Of a DNA stretch of 64,000 nt, positions 7,749 through 16,915 are shown in pieces. The notes beneath the pieces are model-generated. The model searched no databases. It worked only from the letters and a program-made list of their open reading frames with translations, and was not told where the DNA came from. The DNA lies in NCBI RefSeq assembly GCF_022206305.1, contig NZ_JAKOIW010000007.1, positions 124,001 through 188,000 of the forward strand, in the 5' to 3' direction. How positions within the stretch are numbered: position 1 is the stretch's first letter; the number at the start of each line of letters is the position of its first letter. A program made the translations under genes and the position numbers. Source of the stretch: Gordonia sp. 'Campus'. GTDB taxonomy: Bacteria; Actinomycetota; Actinomycetes; Mycobacteriales; Mycobacteriaceae.

Positions 7749-9394
7749 CAGACGGCCGTCCAGTCGGTGCTCATGTGGGGATAGCGCGACGAGGTGGGCG
7801 GGGTGAAGGTCTCCTTGATCGTCCGGGTCGACGTCCAGCGCTGCAGGTTCTGCTTCGACCCCGCCTTGTCGTTGGTGCCCGAGGCGCGTCCGCCGCCGAA
7901 CGGTTGTTGCCCGACGACCGCTCCGGTCGGCTTGTCGTTGACGTAGAAATTGCCTGCCGCGTTGCGGAGTCGGTCCGACGCCAGCGCGATCGCCGCGACG
8001 TCGGTTGCCACGACTGACCCCGTCAGAGCGTAGGTCGCCGACGAATTCACCAGGGACAGAACCGTTTCGTACTCGGTGTCGTCGTAGACATGGACCGACA
8101 GGAGCGGTCCGAAGTACTCGACGGCGAACGATTCGTCGGTCGGGTCGTCGGAGAGCAAGACAGTCGGCCGTACGAAGAATCCCACGGTGTCGTCGCACTG
8201 CCCGCCGACTGCGACGGTGACCGACGGGGTGGATTTCGCGCGGTCGATCGCGGCCACCTGCTTGTCGTACGCCCGCCGATCGATCACCGCGCCACCGAAG
8301 TTCGACAGATCACGCACATCGCCGTAGGCGAGTTCGGCTGTCTCCTCCAGGAAGTCGTCACCCATCCGGTCCCAGACCGACCGCGCGATGTACGCCCGCG
8401 ACGCGGCCGAACACTTCTGTCCCTGATATTCGAACGCCCCGCGGATCAGTGCTGTCCGGAGAACATTCGCATCGGCCGAGGCGTGGGCGACGACGAAGTC
8501 CTTGCCCCCGGTCTCTCCGACGAGACGCGGATAGTTCCGGTAGCTGTCGATCCGTGCGCCGACCTCGCGCCACAGATGGCGGAAGGTCGCCGTCGAACCG
8601 GTGAAATGTATACCGGCGAGGTCGTTGTCGGCGAGAACGACGTCGGAGACCGCCGCGCCGTCACCGTGGACGAGATTGATCACGCCGGGCGGCAGACCGG
8701 CGGCTTCGAGCAACGCCATCGTGAGTTGGGCCGAATACGCCTGGGTGGGAGAGGGCTTCCACACGACGGTGTTTCCCATCAGCATCGGTGCGGTGGGCAG
8801 GTTCGCGGCGATCGCGGTGAAGTTGAACGGCGTGACCGCGTAGACGAATCCGTCCAGGGGCCGATGGTCGAGACGGTTCCAGACGCCGGGCGACGACAGG
8901 GGTTGTTCGGCCAGGATCTCGCGGGCGAAGGCGACGTTGAACCGCCAGAAGTCGACCAGTTCGCAAGGCGCGTCGATCTCGGCCTGCTGCACCGACTTCG
9001 ACTGTCCGAGCATCGTCGCGGCGGCGATCCGTTCGCGCCACGGCCCCGCCAGTAGTTCGGCCGCACGCAGGACAACCGCGGCGCGGTCGTCGAAGCTGGT
9101 GTGTGCCCAGTCGTCGGCCGCCGCGCGTGCCGCATCCACCGCGGCGCGGGCGTCGTCGTGGGTGGCGTTGTGAACGAAGCCGAGCACCTCGCGGTGCGCA
9201 TGAGGCTGAACGACGTCGATCGGGGCACCGTTCCCGAGACGCAGCCGTCCGCCGATGATGTGGGGTAGTTCGCGGCGGCCGGCGCGCGATTGGCGGTCGA
9301 GCTCATCGACGATCCGCGTTCGCTCGGGCGTGCCGGGGGCGTAGGTGTGGACGGGTTCGTTGACCGGTCGCGGTGGTGTGGTGACGGCATCCAT
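7748..9394 (-). CDS. pruA: 1-pyrroline-5-carboxylate dehydrogenase
   Basis: NAD-dependent aldehyde dehydrogenase family enzyme of 548 residues, converting glutamate semialdehyde to glutamate as step two of proline degradation. Visible: TPFNFTAIAANLP (188-200), WKPSP (212-216), the FTGST nucleotide loop, the catalytic Glu294 in VGETGGKDF, the nucleophile Cys328 in YQGQKCSAASR, and the C-terminal PFGGGRASGTNDKAG. The open frame extends far upstream of 9394, but that part runs through the divergent regulator gene and is not coding. ATG 9394 matches the family N-terminus. The 75-bp gap to the PucR-type gene carries a 28-bp inverted repeat that is the likely operator. Confidence 0.95.
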   Translation of the reverse strand: MDAVTTPPRPVNEPVHTYAPGTPERTRIVDELDRQSRAGRRELPHIIGGRLRLGNGAPIDVVQPHAHREVLGFVHNATHDDARAAVDAARAAADDWAHTSFDDRAAVVLRAAELLAGPWRERIAAATMLGQSKSVQQAEIDAPCELVDFWRFNVAFAREILAEQPLSSPGVWNRLDHRPLDGFVYAVTPFNFTAIAANLPTAPMLMGNTVVWKPSPTQAYSAQLTMALLEAAGLPPGVINLVHGDGAAVSDVVLADNDLAGIHFTGSTATFRHLWREVGARIDSYRNYPRLVGETGGKDFVVAHASADANVLRTALIRGAFEYQGQKCSAASRAYIARSVWDRMGDDFLEETAELAYGDVRDLSNFGGAVIDRRAYDKQVAAIDRAKSTPSVTVAVGGQCDDTVGFFVRPTVLLSDDPTDESFAVEYFGPLLSVHVYDDTEYETVLSLVNSSATYALTGSVVATDVAAIALASDRLRNAAGNFYVNDKPTGAVVGQQPFGGGRASGTNDKAGSKQNLQRWTSTRTIKETFTPPTSSRYPHMSTDWTAV

Positions 9395-9409
9395 GCCACT
9401 CAGTTCACC

Positions 9410-9437
9410 TCGGACATCACCCGAGCGATATGTCCGA
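9410..9437. promoter_or_regulatory. Inverted repeat in the pruA/regulator divergent promoter
   Basis: TCGGACAT-N12-ATGTCCGA, 8-bp perfect arms, lies between the pruA start (9394) and the -10-like TACTCT (9457-9462) of the regulator. Its position suits an operator for the adjacent PucR-type protein. Confidence 0.65.
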
Positions 9438-9469
9438 TCGGCAAGCAGTGCGGCCGTACTCTTGGCGAT

Positions 9470-11077
9470 ATGGACAAACCGGTGGGCGTGGCTCTGGGGA
9501 GGTTGATCCTCGCCCTGGACCGGACGCTGGCAACCCTGGTCAGCGCCCCGCACGGACTCGACGAGCAGGTCGCGACGGTGGCGATGCTCGACGTCGACGA
9601 CCTCCGCTACGGCCTCGGGCGTGCCGCACGGGCGGCCGACCTGTTCCTGCTCGTCGGCCTGCCCGACGCGGCCGCCGGGGAACTGCTGACCGGCCTCGGC
9701 ACGCACCGCCCGGTGGCGATCATGAGCAAGGCGCCCACGCCCGGGCTCGCCGATGTCGCAGACCGACTCGGGGTCGCGGTCATCGCCATCGACCCACACG
9801 CACGTTGGGAGCGGATCTACAACCTCGTGATGCGGGTACTCGACATCGCCCGCGTGGGTTCGGGACCCGACGGCGAGTCGATGCGCTCGGGGAACACCGG
9901 TGACCTGTTCGAGCTGGCGGGACAGGTGGCCCGGCGCACCGGCGGGCTCGTCAGCATCGAGGACGAGCACTCCCACGTCCTGGCCTACAGCACCGCGGGC
10001 GATGAGGCCGATGAACTCCGGAGACTGTCGATCCTGGGTCGGGAAGGCCCACCCGAGATGCTCGCCTGGCTGCGGCAGTGGGGGATTCTGGACGCCTTGC
10101 GCACCTCGTCGGCGGTGGTCACCGTCGACGAACGCGCAGATCTGCGGCTCCGCCCGCGCCGGGCGGTGGCGATCCGTGCGCCGGGATCCGGCGAATTCCT
10201 CGGCGTGGTCTGGCTGCAGAAGGGGGCCGGCCGCCTCGCGGACGACACCGACGAGGTCCTCATCGGTGCCGCCGCCGTCGCCGCGCGGGTGATCACCCGC
10301 CGGCGCTCCCTCGGCACCGAACACGACGACCTCGTCCGCACTCTTCTGGGTGCCCGCGGTGACATCGTCGACGCCGGTCGACTGGCCACCGACCTGGGTG
10401 TCGACCCGTCGTCCGCGGTCACCGTCGTCGGATTCACGGCACCCGGTGGCGAGCATGCGACACATGTGTCGGCCCTGACATTGCATGCCAGCGCTTTCAG
10501 CCCGCTGTCGGTGACCACAGGTATAGGTGACCGTGCCTACGCCGTCCTCCCCGACGTCATCACCGAGGCCGCGGTCGCATGGGCACGACTCGCCGTCGAC
10601 GCCGGCCGCAGACAGTTCGGGCTGCAGATCCGCGCGGTCGTCGCCGGTCCGGAAAACATGGCGGCCGTGCCGGATCTGCGGACACAGGTGGACCGCGTCC
10701 TCGACGCGGCCATGCGGGAGTCGGAGCTGATCGACGACGTCACCACCGTTGCGCGTTCACGCACCGGCGTACTGCTCGGTGAGATCGTCGGATTGCTTTC
10801 GGAGAATCCGGATCTCGTCGACTCCCGCGTGACCGAGCTCGCCGCCATCGACGCCGCCGGTGGCAGCGGTTTCACCGCCTCCCTCCGTGCCTACCTCGAT
10901 CATTTCGGTGATGTGCGGGCCGCCGCCGGCAGCCTGCACATCCATCCGAACACGTTGCGCTACCGCATCCGTCGCCTACAGGCGCTGACGGGTATGGACC
11001 TCGACGATCCGGCGACGCGGTTGGTGGTGGCGCTGTCCCTGCGCGTCCGCCGGGTGCCGGGACATCCGACCGACTGA
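9470..11077 (+). CDS. PucR-family transcriptional regulator of proline use
   Basis: A 535-residue regulator with an N-terminal sensory half, a GGDEF-like middle and a C-terminal PucR helix-turn-helix at about 480-520, where LRAYLDHFGDVRAAAGSLHIHPNTLRYRI is split across helices. It sits divergent to pruA-pruB with 75 bp between. In mycobacteria and streptomycetes a PucR-type protein next to proline catabolic genes activates them in response to proline, so the same job is inferred. The ATG at 9470 is preceded by TACTCT at a 7-base distance, indicating a leaderless transcript. A longer frame upstream runs through the operator and into pruA and is discounted. Confidence 0.88.
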   Translation: MDKPVGVALGRLILALDRTLATLVSAPHGLDEQVATVAMLDVDDLRYGLGRAARAADLFLLVGLPDAAAGELLTGLGTHRPVAIMSKAPTPGLADVADRLGVAVIAIDPHARWERIYNLVMRVLDIARVGSGPDGESMRSGNTGDLFELAGQVARRTGGLVSIEDEHSHVLAYSTAGDEADELRRLSILGREGPPEMLAWLRQWGILDALRTSSAVVTVDERADLRLRPRRAVAIRAPGSGEFLGVVWLQKGAGRLADDTDEVLIGAAAVAARVITRRRSLGTEHDDLVRTLLGARGDIVDAGRLATDLGVDPSSAVTVVGFTAPGGEHATHVSALTLHASAFSPLSVTTGIGDRAYAVLPDVITEAAVAWARLAVDAGRRQFGLQIRAVVAGPENMAAVPDLRTQVDRVLDAAMRESELIDDVTTVARSRTGVLLGEIVGLLSENPDLVDSRVTELAAIDAAGGSGFTASLRAYLDHFGDVRAAAGSLHIHPNTLRYRIRRLQALTGMDLDDPATRLVVALSLRVRRVPGHPTD

Positions 11078-11119
11078 GGTGCGACACCGCCCCGGCGGAC
11101 GGTGGGTACCGTGGCGTCC

Positions 11120-11998
11120 ATGCCCTCGTCGTCGACGTCGCTCTCCGAACTGGCGGGCTCTCGAGTCGTTGTCACCGGTGCCACCAACGGAATCGGGATG
11201 GCCACCGCCCGCGCGCTGGCCGGCGCAGGTGTGCGGGTGGTGCTGGCCGTCCGCGACACCGACCTCGGCGGACGTCGCGCACGGGAATTCGGCGGTGATT
11301 GCGAGGTGCTCCGGCTCGATCTCGCCGACCTCACCTCGGTGCGGGCGTTCGTCGACGAACTCGACGGCCCGGTCGATGTGCTCGTCAACAACGCCGGGAT
11401 GTTTCCCCACCTACGCAGAAAGACGCCGGACGGTTTCGAACTCGGCATGGGCACGAACTTCCTCGGCCCGTTTGCCTTGACCAATCTCCTCCTGCCGCGC
11501 GTCACAAGGCAGATCGTGTCGGTCGGTTCCGAGGGGCATCGGCGCGCGCGTATCGACCCCACCGATCTCGACTACCGGCGCACACGCTGGTCGTCACCGC
11601 GGGCCTACACCGCTTCCAAGCTCGCGGTGATGGTGTGGGGCCTGGAACTCGACCGGAGGTTGCGCGCCGCGGGGTCACCGGTGGTCTCGATGCTGACCGA
11701 CCCGGGTTGGGCCGCGTCGAACATCTCGAACAAACCCGGCCTCGGAGCCCTGCACCGGGTGGCCCAGGGGCTGGCGGGAGTGGTCGGCAACGACCTCGAC
11801 GCCGGCGCAGCACCAACGCTGCACTGCCTGACCGAACCGATCCCGCCCGGCAGCTATGTGGGAGTCGACGGGCCGTGGGGACTGCGCGGCCGGCCGGTGC
11901 TGTCGGGACGGGCTCGGACGGCGTGCGATTACGACCTCGCCGCTCGCCTGTGGACCGAGGCCGAGACTCTCACGGGCACCCGGTGGCCCCTGGGGTGA
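11120..11998 (+). CDS. Short-chain dehydrogenase/reductase
   Basis: 292-residue SDR with the Rossmann motif TGATNGIG, the NNAG motif, a catalytic Ser in IVSVGSEG and the YTASK active site. After the active site the chain reads MLTDPGWAASNISNKPG, the pattern of retinol-dehydrogenase/WW-oxidoreductase-like SDRs, which use NADP(H); the arginines in AVRDTDLGGRRARE after strand two agree with NADP. Substrate unknown. ATG 11120 is preferred over the in-frame GTG 11102, since TACCGT (11107-11112) stands 7 bases before it and would be the -10 box of a leaderless transcript. Stands alone between the proline regulator and glutamine synthetase. Confidence 0.88.
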   Translation: MPSSSTSLSELAGSRVVVTGATNGIGMATARALAGAGVRVVLAVRDTDLGGRRAREFGGDCEVLRLDLADLTSVRAFVDELDGPVDVLVNNAGMFPHLRRKTPDGFELGMGTNFLGPFALTNLLLPRVTRQIVSVGSEGHRRARIDPTDLDYRRTRWSSPRAYTASKLAVMVWGLELDRRLRAAGSPVVSMLTDPGWAASNISNKPGLGALHRVAQGLAGVVGNDLDAGAAPTLHCLTEPIPPGSYVGVDGPWGLRGRPVLSGRARTACDYDLAARLWTEAETLTGTRWPLG

Positions 11999-12052
11999 CC
12001 GGAAGAGCCTCGGACGCGGTGTCGGTGGGTGTGGGTCAGTGGTGCGATCGGA

Positions 12053-14224
12053 TCAGAGGATGGTGAGCATCTCGTTGTAGGTGGGCAGTGGCCACAGGTC
12101 GTCGGCGACGATGGCCTCGAGCGTGTCCGCGACACCGCGGACGGCGGCCATCGCCGGGATCAGGTTCTCCAGGGCGTACTTCGACTCCTCGTGCGCCGAC
12201 TCGCCGTGCATCCCGGCGATGGCCACATCGAGGGCGACGACTGTGTCGTGCAGCGTGCCGATCAGCTCGGTCAACTCCGGCAGAACCGGTGTGGGGGCAT
12301 CGATCCCGGCCATCTTCAACGAGGCGGCGGTACCGGCGAGCTCGCCCTGATAGCGGATCGCGGCGGGCATGATCATCGTCTTGGCGATCTCCGCCGTCTC
12401 CTTCGCCTCGACGAGGATCGTGAGGCCGTACTGCTCGAAGATGACGTCCTCGCGGGCCTGGAGTTCGCGCGCAGACAAGACGCCGTACTTCTCGAAGATC
12501 TCCACGACCTCCGGTGAGGTGTACTCGGTGACCGCGTCGACGGTCGTGCGCAGGTTCTTCAGACCGCGCGCGGCGGCCTCCTCCTGCCATTCGTCGGAGT
12601 AACCGTTGCCGTTGAAGATGACCGCTCCGTGGGTGTTGATGATCTCCTGCAACGTCTTCTGGACCGCGTCCCCCAGTTCCAGACCCTCACCGAGCAGCTT
12701 CTCGAGAGCCGTCGAGATGTGATCGATGGACTCGGCGAGAATGGTGTTGATGGCGACCATCGGATCGGAGATCGACTGGTTCGATCCGGGCGCCCGGTAC
12801 TCGAAGCGGTTGCCGGTGAACGCGAACGGGCTCGTCCGGTTGCGGTCACCCGGGTCGGCCTTCAGCGGCGGCAGCGTGTCGACGCCCAGTTCGATGACCC
12901 CGGCTGTCTTGGACCCGGTGGCACCGCCCTTGGCGATCTGGTCGAAGACGTCCATCAACTGTTCGCCGAGGAAGATCGAGATGATCGCCGGCGGAGCCTC
13001 GTTCGCCCCGAGGCGATGGTCGTTGGATGCCGAGGCGACCGCCGCACGCAGGAGTCCGCCGTACAGGTGGACCGACCGGATGATGGCTCCGCAGAAGGTG
13101 AGGAACTGCATGTTCTCGTGCGGGGTGTCGCCCGGGTTCAACAGGTTTCCCTGATTCGCGTTGCCCAGCGAGAAGTTGACGTGCTTGCCCGATCCGTTGA
13201 CGCCGGAGAACGGCTTCTCGTGCAGTAGGCACTTCATGCCGTACTTCTCGGCGACGGCCTTCATCGTCGTCATCATCAGCTGCTGGTGGTCGTGGGCGAG
13301 AACCGAACGCTCGAAGACGGGTGCGATCTCGAACTGACCGGGTGCGACCTCGTTGTGACGGGTCTTGGCCGGGATCCCCTGTTTGAACAGTTCGCGGTCG
13401 AGTTCGATCATGAACGACAGCACCCGCTCGGGGATCGCCCCGAAATAGTGGTCGTCGAACTCCTGGCCTTTCGACGGCGGCGCGCCGAAGAGGGTGCGAT
13501 TGGACGTCATCAGATCGGGTCGGGCATAGAAGAAGTGCTCGTCGATCAGGAAGTACTCCTGCTCGGCGCCGGCGTAGGAGACGACGGTGTCGACGTCGTC
13601 GTGGCCGAAGATCCTGAGCAACCGCATGGCCTGCTTGCTCATCGCCTGCTGGCTGCGCAGCAGCGGGGTCTTCTTGTCGAGCGCTTCACCGGTCCACGAG
13701 ATGAAGATCGTGGGGATGCACAGGGTGTTCCCGTTCGGGTTCTCCAGCAGATAGGCGGGACTGGTGACATCCCAGCCGGTGTAACCGCGCGCCTCGAAGG
13801 TGCCGCGGAGTCCGCCGTTGGGGAAACTCGACGCGTCGGGCTCACCTTGCATCAGGGTCTTGCCTGCGAACTCGGCGAGCGAGGCTCCGGTGGAATCGGG
13901 TTCGAGGAACGAATCGTGCTTCTCCGCGGTGAAACCGGTCAGCGGGTAGAAGACATGGGCGTAGTGGGTGGCGCCCCGCTCGATCGCCCAGTCCTTCATG
14001 GCGACCGCGACATAGTCGGCGAGCGTCGGATCGAGGGCGCATCCGGTGTCCACCGTGGCGGCAACCGCCTTGAAGACATGCTTCGGGAGCCGCTTCTTCA
14101 TCACGGACAGTCCGAACACGTTGCGTCCGAACGTGTCTGCCAACGGTTCGGAGAATCCGGGCGCCGAGACGTCGTAGGTCGTCACGGCCTCGATCGCCTG
14201 CCGGCGGGACATGCTGCCACTCAT
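12053..14224 (-). CDS. glnN: Glutamine synthetase type III
   Basis: At 723 residues this is the large GSIII class, not the approximately 475-residue GlnA1. Class features: [17 protein letters not shown] near the N-terminus, the metal/ATP-site stretch [13 protein letters not shown], the glutamate-binding [30 protein letters not shown], and [20 protein letters not shown]. It makes glutamine from glutamate, ammonium and ATP and forms dodecamers in other species. ATG 14224 has AGGAG five bases upstream, so the GTG two codons earlier, which overlaps that site, is not used. A -10-like TAGCGT and a small inverted repeat lie about 85 bases upstream. GSIII is uncommon in this order and is probably a supplementary enzyme. 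Confidence 0.93.
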   Translation of the reverse strand: MSGSMSRRQAIEAVTTYDVSAPGFSEPLADTFGRNVFGLSVMKKRLPKHVFKAVAATVDTGCALDPTLADYVAVAMKDWAIERGATHYAHVFYPLTGFTAEKHDSFLEPDSTGASLAEFAGKTLMQGEPDASSFPNGGLRGTFEARGYTGWDVTSPAYLLENPNGNTLCIPTIFISWTGEALDKKTPLLRSQQAMSKQAMRLLRIFGHDDVDTVVSYAGAEQEYFLIDEHFFYARPDLMTSNRTLFGAPPSKGQEFDDHYFGAIPERVLSFMIELDRELFKQGIPAKTRHNEVAPGQFEIAPVFERSVLAHDHQQLMMTTMKAVAEKYGMKCLLHEKPFSGVNGSGKHVNFSLGNANQGNLLNPGDTPHENMQFLTFCGAIIRSVHLYGGLLRAAVASASNDHRLGANEAPPAIISIFLGEQLMDVFDQIAKGGATGSKTAGVIELGVDTLPPLKADPGDRNRTSPFAFTGNRFEYRAPGSNQSISDPMVAINTILAESIDHISTALEKLLGEGLELGDAVQKTLQEIINTHGAVIFNGNGYSDEWQEEAAARGLKNLRTTVDAVTEYTSPEVVEIFEKYGVLSARELQAREDVIFEQYGLTILVEAKETAEIAKTMIMPAAIRYQGELAGTAASLKMAGIDAPTPVLPELTELIGTLHDTVVALDVAIAGMHGESAHEESKYALENLIPAMAAVRGVADTLEAIVADDLWPLPTYNEMLTIL

Positions 14225-14292
14225 GGTCACTCCTGGATGAATCGGCCCCGATCGCGCAGGGCCGGCACGACGACGTCGTTACGCCGGTGTCG

Positions 14293-14315
14293 CAGATGCG
14301 AGCGATCTGACGCTA
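14293..14315 (-). promoter_or_regulatory. Putative glnN promoter and operator
   Basis: On the minus strand TAGCGT (14315-14310) is a -10-like box. Just downstream, at the expected start point, is the inverted repeat CAGAT-N7-ATCTG (14293-14309). This would give a leader of about 80 bases to the ATG. I see no clear -35 and no recognised GlnR or AmtR consensus. Confidence 0.35.
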
Positions 14316-14363
14316 TGACCTGGGTGTATGCGTCCGATTGCGCAGGTGTGACGCTGAGGAAAA

Positions 14364-16331
14364 CTAGTAGATCGCGTTGTCGCCCATCACCGCACCCTCA
14401 CGCCGCGGGTCCGCACCGCCGATCCAGCCGCCGTCCTTGCGCACCAGGGCGCTGAGTCCGCTCGACTGTTCCTCGACCGACACCTCGGCGCCGCGCTCCC
14501 GGAGTCCACGGACGAGTGGGTCGTGCGCTCCGTCGTCGGAGGTGTCGACCAGAGGGTGCTCGCCGCCGACATTGGTCGTCGGGCTGTTCGCCGAACCGAA
14601 GTCGATCATCGAGACCGCCTGTTGCGGATCGAGACCCCAGTCGAGCATCCCGACGATCGTCTTGACGACGAACTGGATGATCACCGATCCGCCCGGTGAG
14701 CCGAGGGCAGCGAGCACTTCCGCGGGGGCGCCTGCGGTGCCGGGCGAAAGGACGAGGGTCGGCGCCATCGACGATCGCGGTCGCTTACCCGGCGACACCC
14801 GGTTGGCCAGGAGCATTCCGTCGTCGTCGCGTGGTTCGGCCGAGAAATCGGTGAGCTGGTTGTTGAGCAGGAAACCATCGACCATGTGATAGCTGCCGAA
14901 CGCGGATTCGATCGTCGTGGTCATCGACGCGACGTTGCCGTAGCGGTCGGCGACGGTGATGTGACTCGTGCCGTGTTCGGTGCCGGGGTGGGAACCCAGC
15001 GGAACCGGGCCCAGATCGCCGGCCTCCGCCTCGCCGAGAGACGCGTCGGGGCGGATCAGCTGTGCCCGCGCCCGCAGGTAGCCCGGGTCCAGGATCGTCG
15101 CGACACCCCGGCCGGGCAGCGGCACGAAGTCCGGGTCTGCCACGTACTTGTCGCGATCGGCGTACGCCAGCCGCTCGGCCTCGGTGATCAGATGCACGGC
15201 AGCGGGATCCGGACGACCGCCGTCGGTGTCGAGGTCTCCGGGTGGCATCGCCGGGAGGTCGAAGTTCTCCAGGATTCCGAGCGCGGAGGCGACGGTGATC
15301 CCGCCGGACGAAGGGCCCGGCATCGCGACGATCCGTCGCCCGCGGTAGGTCGTGACAACCGGATCGCGTTCCACGGCACGGTAATCGCGGAGATCCCCGA
15401 CCGTCATGAGGCTGGGTGTCATGCCGCCTGCCGTACTGCCGGCCTCGGCGACGATGGCCTGGGCGAGCGGGCCCTCGTACATCGCCTGTGGGCCGTCGGT
15501 GGCCAGCACGCCGAGCGTCTTCGCGTATGCCGGGTTCACCAGCTCGACTCCCTCGGTTTTCGGGTTGCCGTCGCCGTTCAGGAAGTAGTCGCGTGCCTCC
15601 TTGTCGGCGGCGAGCTCGTCGGCCGACTCCGCGATCGCCGACGCCAGTCGCGGGCTGATCTCGAACCCGTTGTCGGCCAGCGAGACCGCCGGGGTGAACA
15701 GGTCGCGCCACGTCTGCCTGCCGTATCGGCCGTGCACGAGTTCGAGCATGCGCATTAGGCCCGGTACACCGATCGACCGTCCGGAGGCGCGCGCGCTCGG
15801 CACCGGCGGCGCCGGGTTGTCGGGACTGATCCGGCTCAGGTAGGTCTCGGTCGCGGCGGCAGGCGCGGTCTCACGCCCGTCGAAGGCGCGTACCGCCTTC
15901 GACGCCGCGTCGTAGTAGAGCACGAATGCCCCACCGCCGATGCCGGACGACTGCGGTTCGACGAGCCCGAGAACCGTCTGCGCGGTGACGAGCGCATCGG
16001 CGGCGGTGCCACCGTCGCGCAGGACCTCGCATGCGGCACCGGTGGCCAGGGGGTTGGCGGTCGCGGCGGCGAAGGTCTGGGTCGTGACGGGCCGCATGCC
16101 GGTTCGGTAGCCGGATGCGACCTCGGGCCGCGTGGCGATGTCGGTGGGAGACCCGGACTCATCGTCCCGGGCGGCGATCATCTTGCCGTTGGGGAGCTCC
16201 GCGCAGGTGACCGGCGCGGCAGTCGGCTCGTCGGGCTCTCCGTTGTCATCGGTGCACGAGGCCACCATCGACGCGGCGACGGTGGCGACTGCCAGTGCGC
16301 GCAGGACGCGGCTGATCTCGCGGCGGCTCAT
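14364..16331 (-). CDS. ggt: Gamma-glutamyltranspeptidase, lipoprotein
   Basis: 655 residues. The first 27 form a lipoprotein signal ending SMVASC, so Cys27 is the probable lipid anchor and the enzyme acts outside the membrane, splitting gamma-glutamyl bonds (glutathione, glutamine). The precursor cleaves itself before the nucleophilic Thr, found in HGTSHITVADRYGN, which starts the small subunit. Other family blocks: SGIGGGAFVLYYD, PSSGGITVASALGILE, RPRSSMAPTLV and the oxyanion GSPGGS. An upstream extension of the frame to 16424 is not needed: ATG 16331 starts directly at a positively charged SRREISR before the signal. It lies downstream of a GSIII gene read the same way, but 107 bases and a putative glnN promoter separate them. 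Confidence 0.92.
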   Translation of the reverse strand: MSRREISRVLRALAVATVAASMVASCTDDNGEPDEPTAAPVTCAELPNGKMIAARDDESGSPTDIATRPEVASGYRTGMRPVTTQTFAAATANPLATGAACEVLRDGGTAADALVTAQTVLGLVEPQSSGIGGGAFVLYYDAASKAVRAFDGRETAPAAATETYLSRISPDNPAPPVPSARASGRSIGVPGLMRMLELVHGRYGRQTWRDLFTPAVSLADNGFEISPRLASAIAESADELAADKEARDYFLNGDGNPKTEGVELVNPAYAKTLGVLATDGPQAMYEGPLAQAIVAEAGSTAGGMTPSLMTVGDLRDYRAVERDPVVTTYRGRRIVAMPGPSSGGITVASALGILENFDLPAMPPGDLDTDGGRPDPAAVHLITEAERLAYADRDKYVADPDFVPLPGRGVATILDPGYLRARAQLIRPDASLGEAEAGDLGPVPLGSHPGTEHGTSHITVADRYGNVASMTTTIESAFGSYHMVDGFLLNNQLTDFSAEPRDDDGMLLANRVSPGKRPRSSMAPTLVLSPGTAGAPAEVLAALGSPGGSVIIQFVVKTIVGMLDWGLDPQQAVSMIDFGSANSPTTNVGGEHPLVDTSDDGAHDPLVRGLRERGAEVSVEEQSSGLSALVRKDGGWIGGADPRREGAVMGDNAIY

Positions 16332-16455
16332 CGATTCAGCGTCGCACACCCGTGTTGTCCGTGTTGTGGACTCGACCGGGACGCCTGACCACATAGGCTC
16401 GACGGGACGGGCCGGCCCGCACACGGTCGGCGGAGCACGACGAACGGGGATCAGC

Positions 16456-16893
16456 GTGGGAGTGGTACGGCATCAGGCGAAGATCGACAGTCCGCGCGAG
16501 CGGGTGTTCGATTACATCGACGGGTATCAGAACGTGCCCGAGTACATGCTGGGGATCAAACGTTTCGAGCCGACGACGGAGCAGACGAGCGGGCTCGGGG
16601 CGAAGTTCGCGGTGTCGATGGATGTCGGGCCGAAGACGCTGAAGTCGGTGGTCGAGTGCACCGGGTACGTCGAGAACGAACTCATCGAACTGAAGGCCGT
16701 CGAGGGTTTCGACGCGAACACGACGTGGCGCTTCGCCGACGCCGATGGTGGGTCGGGCACCGAGCTCGACGTCGAGATCGCCTACAACCTGCCCGGCGGG
16801 ATGGCGGGCAAGCTCCTCGGCAAGGTCGTGGGGCCGTTCGCCGCGCAGGGGGTACGTCATACGGAAGCGACCATCAAGAAGAAGCTCGGTTAG
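16456..16893 (+). CDS. SRPBCC (START-like) family protein
   Basis: A 145-residue polyketide-cyclase/START-like fold protein: VVRHQAKIDSPRERVFDYIDGYQNVPEYMLGIKRFEP is the usual first strand, helix and turn (split here by the helix), and the chain ends with LGKVVGPFAAQGVRHTEATIKKKLG, the long C-terminal helix. Such proteins bind small hydrophobic ligands; no substrate can be named. Starts considered are GTG 16456 and GTG 16462; both fit. It is convergent with the MFS transporter gene, 22 bases away, and divergent from ggt, so it is probably a single-gene unit. Confidence 0.8.
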   Translation: MGVVRHQAKIDSPRERVFDYIDGYQNVPEYMLGIKRFEPTTEQTSGLGAKFAVSMDVGPKTLKSVVECTGYVENELIELKAVEGFDANTTWRFADADGGSGTELDVEIAYNLPGGMAGKLLGKVVGPFAAQGVRHTEATIKKKLG

Positions 16894-16915
16894 CGATCGT
16901 CCCCGCCTGCGGGGC

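Noticed and set aside
9395-10486. N-terminal extension of pruA to 912 residues
   Set aside because: It runs through the divergent regulator gene. ATG 9394 fits the family start and the operator lies just upstream.
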